Below, piece after piece: positions 15,201 through 24,173 of a DNA stretch of 33,296 nucleotides. Numbering within the stretch: the stretch's first letter is position 1; each line of letters opens with the position of its first letter. A model generated the notes under the pieces. It was given only the letters and a program-made list of their open reading frames with translations, was not told the DNA's origin and searched no databases. A program made the position numbers and the translations under genes. Origin of the DNA: Solimonas sp047605265 (GTDB taxonomy: Bacteria; Pseudomonadota; Gammaproteobacteria; Nevskiales; Nevskiaceae); NCBI GenBank assembly GCA_047605265.1, contig JASGFY010000032.1, forward strand, positions 1-33,296, in the 5' to 3' direction.

Positions 15201-15427
15201 CACGGCCGGCGCCCCTGCAGCACGGCCGTGACGACGATGACCATGAGCCACGCCGCGTAAAGCCCCCACCACGGGCGATCGCCCGTCGCCCATACCCACA
15301 GGCCCGGCGGCAGCAGCACGCCGAGCGCGAACAGGAACAGCACGACGGCGCGGTCATTGCCGCTGCTGCTGTTGCCGCTACCGCCGTTGTTCGGGCCATC
15401 GCCGGGGCCGCCCGTATCGCGCTGCAT
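15200..15427 (-). CDS. Small membrane protein overlapping the kinase gene (CbrX-like position)
   Basis: This 75-residue product begins at ATG 15427 with GAGGAGG about seven bases upstream, the best ribosome-binding site of the operon. It has a Gly/Asn/Ser-rich N-terminus (residues 1-24, GGPGDGPNNGGSGNSSSG), then two hydrophobic stretches, AVVLFLFALGVLLPPGLWVW and LYAAWLMVIVVTAVLQ, separated by a short polar loop, so it is probably a two-span membrane protein. Its TGA shares a base with the kinase ATG. Pseudomonas cbrA is likewise preceded by an overlapping small membrane-protein gene called cbrX; size and placement match, but such short proteins align weakly. I infer a coupling or accessory role for the kinase. 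Confidence 0.75.
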   Translation of the reverse strand: MQRDTGGPGDGPNNGGSGNSSSGNDRAVVLFLFALGVLLPPGLWVWATGDRPWWGLYAAWLMVIVVTAVLQGRRP

Positions 15428-15479
15428 GCGCGCCTCCTCGTGCTCGACCGCTGTTGTCGATCGCCTGTGTCCGGCGTTC

Positions 15480-15495
15480 GTTACCGAGCGTAACA
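15480..15495. promoter_or_regulatory. Palindrome GTTAC-N5-GTAACA upstream of the two-component operon
   Basis: The inverted repeat has a CGAGC centre and starts 52 bp upstream of the small membrane-protein gene, in the gap between that operon and rlmJ. It resembles the site at 8648-8664. It may be an autoregulatory site for the CbrB-like protein or a site for another regulator. I did not find a sigma-54 promoter between it and the operon. Confidence 0.45.
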
Positions 15496-15694
15496 GTCCC
15501 GGTTCCGGAATGTGACAGGCACCGCCGGCCCGGTTCACCGCCGCGATTCCAGGCCCTTGTGCTGCCCTCGTGCCGCATCGAAAAAGTCTATCGGACCGGC
15601 GTGGCGCAGGGATCGCCACCCGTGGAGCCCGCAGCCGCGCAGCACGCCGGGGTCGCGCGTCCCCCATCCCGGCGCGACCGCGGGATAATGCGCC

Positions 15695-16552
15695 GTGCAC
15701 TACCAACACCGATTCCACGCCGGCAACTTCGCCGACGTCTTCAAGCATGTCCTGCTCTGTGGCCTGCTGCGCGCGCTGAACCGCAAGGACGCGCCGTGGG
15801 CCTATGTCGAGACGCACGCCGGTGGCGGCGCCTATGACCTGCGCGGCGGCGCGGCGACGCGTACCGCCGAGTTCGAGGACGGCATCGCCCGCGTCCTCGA
15901 CGCGCGCGATGCGCCGGAGCCGGTCGCGGCGTATCTCGACATCGTTCGCGCGATGAACGCCGGCGGCGGCGAACTGCGCCGCTATCCCGGCTCGCCGTGG
16001 TTCGCGGCGCAGGCTGCGCGCAGCAGCGACCGCATCGTGCTGTGCGAGCGCGAGCCGGCGATCGCCGCCGAGCTGAAGGCCGAACTTGGCGCCGATCCGC
16101 GCGTCGCCATCCACCGGCGCGACGGCTACGAAGCGCCGGCGCTGCTGCCGCCGCGCGAGAAGCGCGGCCTGGTGCTCGTCGATCCGCCGTTCGAGCGGCC
16201 CGACGAATTCGACGCCGTCGGCGATTTCAGCGCGAAGGCGCTCGCGCGCTTCGGCAACGGCGTTTACGTGATCTGGTACCCGTACAAGAAGCGTTTCGAC
16301 ACCGAGCGTTTCCTGCGCCGCCTGCGTGGCAACTGCGCGCGCGAGGCGATCAACTACACGCTCGAAACCGGCGCCGCCAGCGAGGGGCAGATGCATGCCT
16401 GCGGCGTCGTTGTCGTCAATCCGCCGTTCTCGTTCGTCGCCGAGGCCGAGGCCGCGCTGCCGTGGCTGGCGCAGCGGCTCGCGCAGGGCGGCAAGGCCGC
16501 GGCGCGCGCCGAGCGCTGGACGCCCGGCAGGAACGGAAAGCCTGGCACTTGA
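15695..16552 (+). CDS. rlmJ: 23S rRNA (adenine(2030)-N(6))-methyltransferase
   Basis: RlmJ methylates N6 of A2030 in 23S rRNA using S-adenosylmethionine. The product has 285 residues (E. coli 280) and starts at GTG 15695. The family N-terminus YQHRFHAGNFADVFKH is nearly identical to the E. coli pattern. YVETHAGGGAYDL is the SAM-binding motif I and DPPFE (residues 163-167) is the catalytic motif of N6-adenine methyltransferases. VYVIWYPYK and GVVVVNPPF follow as expected. No good Shine-Dalgarno is visible, so expression may be modest. The stop is 4 nt before the Nudix gene, so the two form an operon. Confidence 0.93.
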   Translation: MHYQHRFHAGNFADVFKHVLLCGLLRALNRKDAPWAYVETHAGGGAYDLRGGAATRTAEFEDGIARVLDARDAPEPVAAYLDIVRAMNAGGGELRRYPGSPWFAAQAARSSDRIVLCEREPAIAAELKAELGADPRVAIHRRDGYEAPALLPPREKRGLVLVDPPFERPDEFDAVGDFSAKALARFGNGVYVIWYPYKKRFDTERFLRRLRGNCAREAINYTLETGAASEGQMHACGVVVVNPPFSFVAEAEAALPWLAQRLAQGGKAAARAERWTPGRNGKPGT

Positions 16553-16556
16553 ACCC

Positions 16557-17093
16557 ATGAACGACACGCCCATCATCGAAGAACTGCATCGCGGCAGATT
16601 CCTGCGCCTGATCCGCGACCGCCACTGGGAATACGTCACGCGCGTCAACAGCAGCGGCGCCGGCTTCATCGTCGCGGTGACGGCGCAGCGCGAGCTGGTG
16701 CTGGTCGAGCAATACCGCCTGCCGCTGCACGCGCGGACGATCGAGCTGCCGGCCGGCATGATCGGCGACGAGGCCGGGCTCGAGGACGAGAGCATCGAGG
16801 CTTCGACGCTGCGCGAGCTCGAGGAGGAGGCCGGCTTTCGCGGCGTGCGCGCCGAGATTCTCGCGTCCGGTCCGGTCGCCGCCGGCCTGACCAGCGAGAT
16901 GCTGCACCTCGTGCGCATCCGCGATCTCGAACGTGTCGGCGCCGGCGGCGGCGTCGCCGGCGAGGACATCACCGTGCACCTCGTGCCGCTGGCCGACGTC
17001 GACGGCTGGCTGCGCGCACGCGCGGCCGCTGGCCTGCTGATCGAGCCGCGCATCTACGCGGCGCTGTATTTCATCGTGCGCGACGGCGTCTGA
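16557..17093 (+). CDS. Nudix hydrolase (ADP-ribose pyrophosphatase-like)
   Basis: This 178-residue protein begins at ATG 16557, four bases after the rlmJ stop. The Nudix box core is intact as E-S-I-E-A-S-T-L-R-E-L-E-E-E-A-G-F, which holds the catalytic R-E-x-x-E-E and final Gly; the leading Gly of the textbook box is displaced by an acidic stretch (GDEAGLEDE). The preceding LVLVEQYRLPLHARTIELPAGMIGD is the strand and substrate grip seen in ADP-sugar pyrophosphatases of the NudF/NudE kind. These split ADP-ribose or similar nucleotide diphosphates into AMP and a sugar phosphate. Substrate is not certain from sequence alone. Confidence 0.87.
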   Translation: MNDTPIIEELHRGRFLRLIRDRHWEYVTRVNSSGAGFIVAVTAQRELVLVEQYRLPLHARTIELPAGMIGDEAGLEDESIEASTLRELEEEAGFRGVRAEILASGPVAAGLTSEMLHLVRIRDLERVGAGGGVAGEDITVHLVPLADVDGWLRARAAAGLLIEPRIYAALYFIVRDGV

Positions 17094-17136
17094 AGCCAAC
17101 CGTCGGCATGGCGCGTGCACGGAAAGTCAAGGCGAT

Positions 17137-17175
17137 GCCGGTGCGACCGGCGCGGCGCGCCGGCGCTGTGGTTTT
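17137..17175 (+). terminator. Candidate terminator after the rlmJ-Nudix operon
   Basis: Two overlapping GC hairpins can form: GCCGGT-GCG-ACCGGC (17137-17151) and CCGGCGC-GGC-GCGCCGG (17147-17163). A short run of T (17172-17175) follows the second by 8 nt. This is a plausible but not classical intrinsic terminator, placed between the Nudix stop and the thiC promoter. Confidence 0.4.
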
Positions 17176-17200
17176 ACCGGACCGGCGGGCACGTTAAACT
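17173..17200 (+). promoter_or_regulatory. Candidate sigma-70 promoter for the thiC leader
   Basis: TTTACC (17173-17178) and TAAACT (17195-17200) are separated by 16 bp and match 4 of 6 bases at each element. Transcription would begin near 17207, exactly where the TPP aptamer starts, which supports the call more than the box scores do. Confidence 0.5.
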
Positions 17201-17208
17201 GGCGCCGT

Positions 17209-17333
17209 AGCCGGGGGTGCCGCTGCTTCGCGCAGAGGCTGAGATAAGACCCTTGGAACCTGGCCGGTCGACCTTTCCCCCGGAAATTTCCGGATGAGAG
17301 CGAATCATTTTCCCAACCGGCGAAGGGAAGGCT
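17209..17333 (+). promoter_or_regulatory. TPP riboswitch (THI element) of thiC, with enlarged L5 loop
   Basis: The conserved aptamer segments are in order: GGGGGTGCC (17213-17221), a small P3 hairpin, CTGAGA (17239-17244), ACCCTTGGAACCTG (17249-17262), and AACCGGCGAAGGGAAGG near 17315-17331. P1 can pair AGCC (17209-17212) with GGCT (17330-17333). P5 pairs CCGG 17264-17267 with CCGG 17317-17320, but the loop between them is 49 nt instead of a handful and contains the palindrome CCGGAAATTTCCGG (17280-17293). GGCGAAGG of the aptamer (17319-17326) can alternatively pair perfectly with CCTTCGCC (17366-17373) just before the thiC start, giving a plausible ligand-dependent switch. TPP binding should lower thiC expression. 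Confidence 0.92.
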
Positions 17334-17392
17334 CGGCGGCTGTGGCATTCCGCTTCGCGTTCGTTCCTTCGCCCGTATCGTAGGTGTAAGCG

Positions 17393-19290
<1,898 letters not shown>

Positions 19291-19294
<4 letters not shown>

Positions 19295-19959
19295 GCGCGC
19301 CGTTGCCGGTCTGGATCGCCAGGGCTCGCCGCCATCCGTCGGCGGTGCTGCTGGCGATGCAGGCGCTCGGTATCGTCCTGTATCCGTGGATGGAACGGCT
19401 CGCCGCCGGGCGTGCCGTGCTCAATGCCTTCGGGCTGGTCGTGCTCGGCGCGGCGCTGTGGATGGTGCGCCGCAGTCCTTTCGCCAATCGCGTCGCGGCG
19501 CTGCTCGCGGTGCTGGTCGTCGCGCTCTACGCGCTGCAGGCGTTCTGGACGCGGCCCCTGTTCCTGCCGTTGGCGTCGTTGCTCGAATCCGCGTTCTATT
19601 TCTACGCGGCCGGTGGCCTGATCGCCTACATGATGGCGGACGAGCGCGCGACGCGCGACGAACTGTTCGCCGTCGGCGCGACCTTCACGGTGCTGGCCTG
19701 GGCGTTCGCGCATCTGTACGTGGTTTGCCAGGCGCTCAATCCGGCGAGCTTCGGCGCCGGTCCGGTGGCGCGCAGTTGGATGGATCTGCTATTTCTCAGC
19801 TTCACGACGCTGTCCGGCGTCGGTCTCGGCGACGTCGTACCGCTCACCGCCGGCGCCAAGGCCATCGTCATGCTCGAAGAATTCACCGGCGTGATGTATC
19901 TCGCGCTCGTCGTGTCGCGGCTGATCGCCATGACGCGGCCGCGGCGAAGCGCGCCGTGA
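19291..19959 (+). CDS. Potassium-channel-like membrane protein with altered selectivity filter
   Basis: The start is GTG 19291, overlapping the thiC stop, and the product has 222 residues. I see about six hydrophobic segments: near 18-32, 45-59, 66-85, 98-114, 128-146 and 188-213. The last pair encloses a pore-like loop, WMDLLFLSFTTLSGVGLGDVVP (residues 163-184), that fits the two-helix ion-channel family. The usual filter T-V-G-Y-G-D reads G-V-G-L-G-D here (176-181), with Thr to Gly and Tyr to Leu. There is no cytosolic RCK or cyclic-nucleotide domain; the tail is short and basic. K+ selectivity is therefore uncertain. Because it is translationally joined to thiC it should follow TPP-riboswitch control, though a functional tie to thiamine is not evident. 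Confidence 0.72.
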
Positions 19960-19987
19960 CATGGCGAGCGTGCACCGGCGGCGTGTT

Positions 19988-20191
19988 TCAACCCGGGTAA
20001 CAGTTGCTGCGACTCAGCTTGCGCTTGCGCAGCAGGCCGTCGGCGGCCAGCGCATCCAGGTAACGCGTGGCCGTCAGGCGCGAGACCTTGAGGGCATGCT
20101 GAATGAACTCGATTCTGGTGTACGGGAACGAGAACGGGTTGCTGAAAATGTCCGGTACCAGCGCAAGCTGCGCCGCCGGCAGAGGCTGACA
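19988..20191 (-). pseudogene. Remnant of a Fic-family protein gene (C-terminal winged helix only)
   Basis: On the minus strand, a frame ending at 19990-19988 reads ...VPDIFSNPFSFPYTRIEF, then IQHALKVSRLTATRYL, DALAADGLLRKRKLSRSN and CYPG before its stop. This matches the winged-helix tail of many Fic proteins, where pattern R-I-E-F, S-R-x-T-A-T-x-Y-L and R-K-x-K-x-G-R-S-N-Y-Y are usual. The catalytic Fic motif HPFxDGNGR and the whole N-terminal part are missing and I see no start codon in context, so I call it a relic. It occupies most of the 322-bp gap between the channel gene and ggt. The rest of the gap should hold the ggt promoter, but I see no clear one. Confidence 0.5.
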
Positions 20192-20281
20192 TGCGCGAGG
20201 CGGGCAGGCGGAAGGCCGCAGGAATTTCCGCTTCGCCGGCCGGTTTCGTTATGGTCGAGATTTCCGCACCCGGATTTCGCG

Positions 20282-22039
20282 ATGAAGAATACGATCTTGC
20301 GCCAAACGCTTGTTGCGCTAGCCCTGGCCCTGCCGGCTTTCGCCGCGATCGGCGATGGCATTTCCGCTCGCGCCCTCGACGCGACGGCGCCGCCGGCGAC
20401 GCTCGAACAGCTCGCTGCCGCGCAGCCGGTGCAGGCGAAGCACGCGATGGTCGTGACCTCGCAGCATCTGGCGACCGAGGTGGGCGTGCGGGTGCTGGAG
20501 GCCGGCGGCAATGCGATCGATGCGGCGGTCGCGGTCGGCTATGCGCTCGCGGTGGTCGAGCCGTGCTGCGGCAATATCGGCGGCGGCGGCTTCATGCTGG
20601 TCCATCTCGCCGATGGCAGAGACCTCTTTCTCGACTTTCGCGAGAAGGCGCCGGCCCGGGCGACGCCGACGATGATGCAGGACGACCACGGCACCGTCGT
20701 CAAGGGCCGCAGCACGGATACGTACCTGGCGGTTGGCGTGCCGGGCACGGTGCTGGGCCTCGAAACGGCGCGTGAGCAGTACGGCACGATGAGTCGCGCG
20801 CGGCTGATGCAGCCGGCGATCGATCTGGCGCGCGACGGCTACGTGCTGCAGCAGGGCGACGTCAATGTGCTCGCCACGCGCACGGCCGATTTCGCGAAGA
20901 CGAAGAACGTCGCCGCGATCTTCCTCAACGACGGCAGGCCCTGGCAGGCCGGCGAGACACTCAGGCAGCCACAGCTGGCGCGCACGCTGCAGCGGATCCA
21001 GAAAAGCGGACCCGATGCGTTCTACCGCGGGCCGATCGCGCGCACGCTGGTGCTCGACAGCATCGCGCGCGGCGGCATTCTGTCGATGCGGGATTTCGCG
21101 GACTACGACGTGAAGTGGGACGAGCCGGTGCGCTGCGCGTATCGCGACTACGCGGTGCTGTCGTCGCCGCCGCCGAGTTCGGGCGGCACGACGGTCTGCC
21201 AGATCCTGCAGATCGTCGAGCCGTACCCGCTGCAGCAATGGGGCTACGGCGTGGCGCGGAGCGTACACGTCTTCGCCGAGGCCGCGCGCCGCGCGTACGC
21301 GGACCGCAACACGTATCTCGGCGACCCGGCTTTCATCGACAATCCGCTCGCGCAGCTGCTGTCGCCGGCGCACGCGGCCTCGCTGCGCGCCACGATCCGC
21401 GACGATCGCGCGACGCCATCGAGCGAGATTCACGGCAATCTCGCGCCGGAAGAAGGCCAGCACACCACGCACTATTCGATCGTCGACGCGCGCGGCAACG
21501 CGGTCGGCGTGACGTACACGATCAATTACCTGTTCGGCAACGGCATGATCGCCGGCGACACCGGCTTTTTCCTCAACAACGAGATGGACGACTTCACCGC
21601 CAAGCCCGGCGTGCCGAACGCCTTCGGCCTCGTGCAGGGCGAGGCCAACCGGATCGAGCCCGGCAAGCGGCCGCTCAGTTCGATGGCGCCGACCCTCGTG
21701 CTCAAGGGCGGCAAGCCGTTCATGGTCACCGGCAGCCCCGGCGGCTCGACGATCATCACCACGGTGGCGCAGAGCATCGTCAACGTCATCGCCTTCGGCA
21801 TGAACGCGCAGCAGGCCGTCGATGCGCCGCGCCTGCACATGCAGTGGCTGCCGGATCAGATCACGGTCGAGCCGAACATGCTGACCGCTGAAGTCCGCCA
21901 GCAGCTCGGCGACCTGGGCCACACGGTCAAGGACGCGAAGTCCTGGGGCGCCAACGCGGCGATCGTCGTCGGCGACGACGGCACGCTGTACGGGGCCAAC
22001 GATCGCCGACGGCCGGCGGGGCTCGCGGCCGGCTATTGA
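20282..22039 (+). CDS. ggt: Gamma-glutamyltransferase (periplasmic)
   Basis: GGT cleaves or transfers the gamma-glutamyl group of glutathione and related peptides in the periplasm. The precursor is 585 residues, with a signal peptide of about 22 residues (LRQTLVALALALPAFA). The N-terminal block AMVVTSQHLATEVGVRVLEAGGNAIDAAVA and the strand NIGGGGFMLV are family signatures. Autoprocessing should occur before Thr395 in QHTTHYS; that threonine becomes the nucleophile. Downstream, NNEMDDF, RPLSSMAPTLV and TGSPGGSTIITT hold the substrate-binding residues of the small subunit. ATG 20282 is used because it starts the signal peptide. It could recycle glutathione as a sulfur and nitrogen source. Nothing looks damaged. 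Confidence 0.94.
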   Translation: MKNTILRQTLVALALALPAFAAIGDGISARALDATAPPATLEQLAAAQPVQAKHAMVVTSQHLATEVGVRVLEAGGNAIDAAVAVGYALAVVEPCCGNIGGGGFMLVHLADGRDLFLDFREKAPARATPTMMQDDHGTVVKGRSTDTYLAVGVPGTVLGLETAREQYGTMSRARLMQPAIDLARDGYVLQQGDVNVLATRTADFAKTKNVAAIFLNDGRPWQAGETLRQPQLARTLQRIQKSGPDAFYRGPIARTLVLDSIARGGILSMRDFADYDVKWDEPVRCAYRDYAVLSSPPPSSGGTTVCQILQIVEPYPLQQWGYGVARSVHVFAEAARRAYADRNTYLGDPAFIDNPLAQLLSPAHAASLRATIRDDRATPSSEIHGNLAPEEGQHTTHYSIVDARGNAVGVTYTINYLFGNGMIAGDTGFFLNNEMDDFTAKPGVPNAFGLVQGEANRIEPGKRPLSSMAPTLVLKGGKPFMVTGSPGGSTIITTVAQSIVNVIAFGMNAQQAVDAPRLHMQWLPDQITVEPNMLTAEVRQQLGDLGHTVKDAKSWGANAAIVVGDDGTLYGANDRRRPAGLAAGY

Positions 22040-22103
22040 AGCCGGCGGCCGCGCTGCGCACCGCGGACGCCGCCTGAGCCGGGATGCGGGGCGCGTCGTC
22101 GCC

Positions 22104-22115
22104 ATTGTCGACAAT
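22104..22115. promoter_or_regulatory. 12-bp palindrome ATTGTCGACAAT upstream of the amidohydrolase gene
   Basis: A perfect palindrome lies 63 bp before the start of the exported amidohydrolase, in the gap after ggt. Its TTGT-N2-ACAA form is like many GntR/FadR-family operators. No GntR gene is in the window, so the regulator is unknown. Confidence 0.4.
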
Positions 22116-22178
22116 CGTGGCGCGGATGGTATGCAATTTGCTGGCTCTTGCGGCTCACTCGACGGCGCGGGAGATCGC

Positions 22179-24155
22179 ATGGACTTCGGATTCGGCAAGG
22201 GCAGGCGCGGCGCGGCATCGGCGGTCCTGCCGGCATTGGCGCTGCTCGCGGCGCTCGCCGGCTGCCAGGACCGGGACGCGCCGGTGGCGGCCGAGCCCGG
22301 AAAGAAGGCGCACGTCTTCGGCACCGAGGTGCAGACGCGCCAGCATCTGGTGCAGGTCGCGCTGGCGCGCGAGCCGGCCGACCGCATCATCCGCGGCGCG
22401 ACGGTGCTGAACGTCGTTACGCGCGAGTGGTTGCCGAATCAGGACATCGTGATCGCCGGCGAACGCATCGCCTGGGTCGGCGACGCCGGCGCGTGGCCGG
22501 GCGAGGCCGGCGAGATCATCGATGCGTCCGGCGAGTACGCGGTACCCGGCTTCGGCGAATCGCACAAGCACATCGAGAGCACCTACCTGACGCCCGAGTA
22601 CGAGGCGGCGCTGGTCATCCCGCGCGGCAACACGTGGACGATCGAAGACTCGCACGAAATCTCCAACGTCGTCGGCACGCACAACGTCGACTTCTGGCTG
22701 CGCGCCGAGCGGGCCGGCAGTCCGCTGAAGATCTTCGCGTCGATCGGCTCGGCGACGCCGCCGACGATCTATGAATTCGGCGGCGGCTATTACGGCTACC
22801 GCGAGATGTCCGACTTCATGGAGCAGAATCCGGAGCGCGTGATTTCGCTCGGCGAGGTCATGGACTGGCCGGCCGTCAACGCGCCGCCGAACGCGAGGGC
22901 TGCCGGCGGTCGTCAGCGCATCTGGGAGATGATCGACGCGACGATCGCGCATCGCGGCGTCGTCGAGGGCCACGGCTCGGGCCTCGTGAAGACCGACGAG
23001 ATCAACGCCTTCGCCGCCGCCGGACTGTCGTCCGATCACGAGGCGCGCCTGCCGCAGGAGGGGCTCGACAAGCTGCGCCGCGGCGTCTTCATCGAGGCGC
23101 GCGTCGATCTGATGCGCACGCTGTTCCCGTTCCTGATCGAGAACAAACTACAAGACTGGTCGAACCTCTCGGTGACGACCGACGATCGCGACGTGCACGC
23201 GACGCTGCAGCTCGGCTCGATGGACTACAACATCCGCACCGCGATCGAGTCCGGCGTGCCGCCGGAGATCGCCTACCAGCTCGGCAGCTACAACACCGCG
23301 CGGCACTACCACCTCGAGGACCGCTTCGGCTCGATCGCGCCCGGCCGCTACGCCGACATCGTGCTGCTGTCCGATCCGAAGACGGTCGCGATCACGCGCG
23401 TGTTCGCCAACGGCCGGCTGGCGTCGAAAGGCACGGAATACCTGCTGCCGATTCCGAAGATCGATTATCCCGCGTGGACGCACGACACGATCAACATCGG
23501 CCGCGCGCTGCAGGCCAGCGACTTCGTCATCAAGGCGCCCGAAAGCCGCAGGGACGTGCAGGTCGCGCTGCTGGAGCCGTTCTGGTTCGCGCCGGACTTC
23601 ATCACCGACACGATGCCGGTGCAGGCCGACGGCACGGTCGCCGCCGACCCGGTGCGCGGCATCATCAAGGTCGCCGTCGTCGACCGCTACCATGGCAAGG
23701 GGGCGAGCGCGCCGTCCGTCTCGAAGATGTTCTGGCGCAACGTCGGCCCGAGGACGCCGGGCTCGGCGCTCGCCAGTTCGCAGTCGCACGATCTGCACAA
23801 CATCTGGGTCGCCGGCAACGACGACGCGGCGATGGCGCTGGCGGTCAACACCATCGCCGACATGCACGGCGGCTGGGCGCTGGTCAGCGGCGGCAAGGTC
23901 GTCGCCAAGGTGAGGCTCGACATCGCCGGCCTGATGACGTCGCGCCCGGTCGACGAGGTCGCGGCCGAGATGGAAGCGCTGCACGACGCCGCCGACGCGA
24001 TGGACTGGATCGGCAACCCGGGTCTGCCGGATCGCATGCGCTTCGCCTTCCTCACCGCCTCGCCGTGGAAGTGGCAGCTGGTTGCGCCGTACGAGGGCAA
24101 TCCGGCCGGCTTCGTCAATGTCACGACCGGCGAGACGCACGCGGTCGTCTGGTGA
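22179..24155 (+). CDS. Adenine-deaminase-family amidohydrolase, predicted lipoprotein
   Basis: The ATG 22179 with GGGAG upstream opens a signal sequence that ends in a lipobox LAGC (Cys29), so the mature protein should be a lipoprotein facing the periplasm; an ATG at 22131 in frame would spoil the short N-region. The rest is an adenine-deaminase (Ade) architecture of about 630 residues. The metal site is GESHKHIEST (His129, His131), with GEVMDWPAV, VEGHGSGL and SSDHEARLP as later metal and substrate motifs, DDRDVHATL, a PGRYADIVLL strand closing the amidohydrolase domain, and an Ade-type C-terminal domain (HDLHNIWVAGNDDAAMALAVN). Ade proteins normally work in the cytoplasm, converting adenine to hypoxanthine. 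Exported relatives may have another substrate. Family is confident, reaction is not. Confidence 0.82.
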   Translation: MDFGFGKGRRGAASAVLPALALLAALAGCQDRDAPVAAEPGKKAHVFGTEVQTRQHLVQVALAREPADRIIRGATVLNVVTREWLPNQDIVIAGERIAWVGDAGAWPGEAGEIIDASGEYAVPGFGESHKHIESTYLTPEYEAALVIPRGNTWTIEDSHEISNVVGTHNVDFWLRAERAGSPLKIFASIGSATPPTIYEFGGGYYGYREMSDFMEQNPERVISLGEVMDWPAVNAPPNARAAGGRQRIWEMIDATIAHRGVVEGHGSGLVKTDEINAFAAAGLSSDHEARLPQEGLDKLRRGVFIEARVDLMRTLFPFLIENKLQDWSNLSVTTDDRDVHATLQLGSMDYNIRTAIESGVPPEIAYQLGSYNTARHYHLEDRFGSIAPGRYADIVLLSDPKTVAITRVFANGRLASKGTEYLLPIPKIDYPAWTHDTINIGRALQASDFVIKAPESRRDVQVALLEPFWFAPDFITDTMPVQADGTVAADPVRGIIKVAVVDRYHGKGASAPSVSKMFWRNVGPRTPGSALASSQSHDLHNIWVAGNDDAAMALAVNTIADMHGGWALVSGGKVVAKVRLDIAGLMTSRPVDEVAAEMEALHDAADAMDWIGNPGLPDRMRFAFLTASPWKWQLVAPYEGNPAGFVNVTTGETHAVVW

Positions 24156-24173
24156 GCGGCGGGTGACGACGAC

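Noticed and set aside
12021..15260. A 1079-codon plus-strand open frame, plus a second minus-strand frame at 12256-15399, over the kinase
   Set aside because: Both are alternative frames of the kinase gene. The kinase frame alone has full SSS, HisKA and HATPase motifs.
15428..15694. RNA gene or small protein in the gap between the two-component operon and rlmJ
   Set aside because: Apart from the palindrome at 15480 I see no start with a ribosome-binding site, no conserved fold and no terminator; it is probably just the two divergent promoters.
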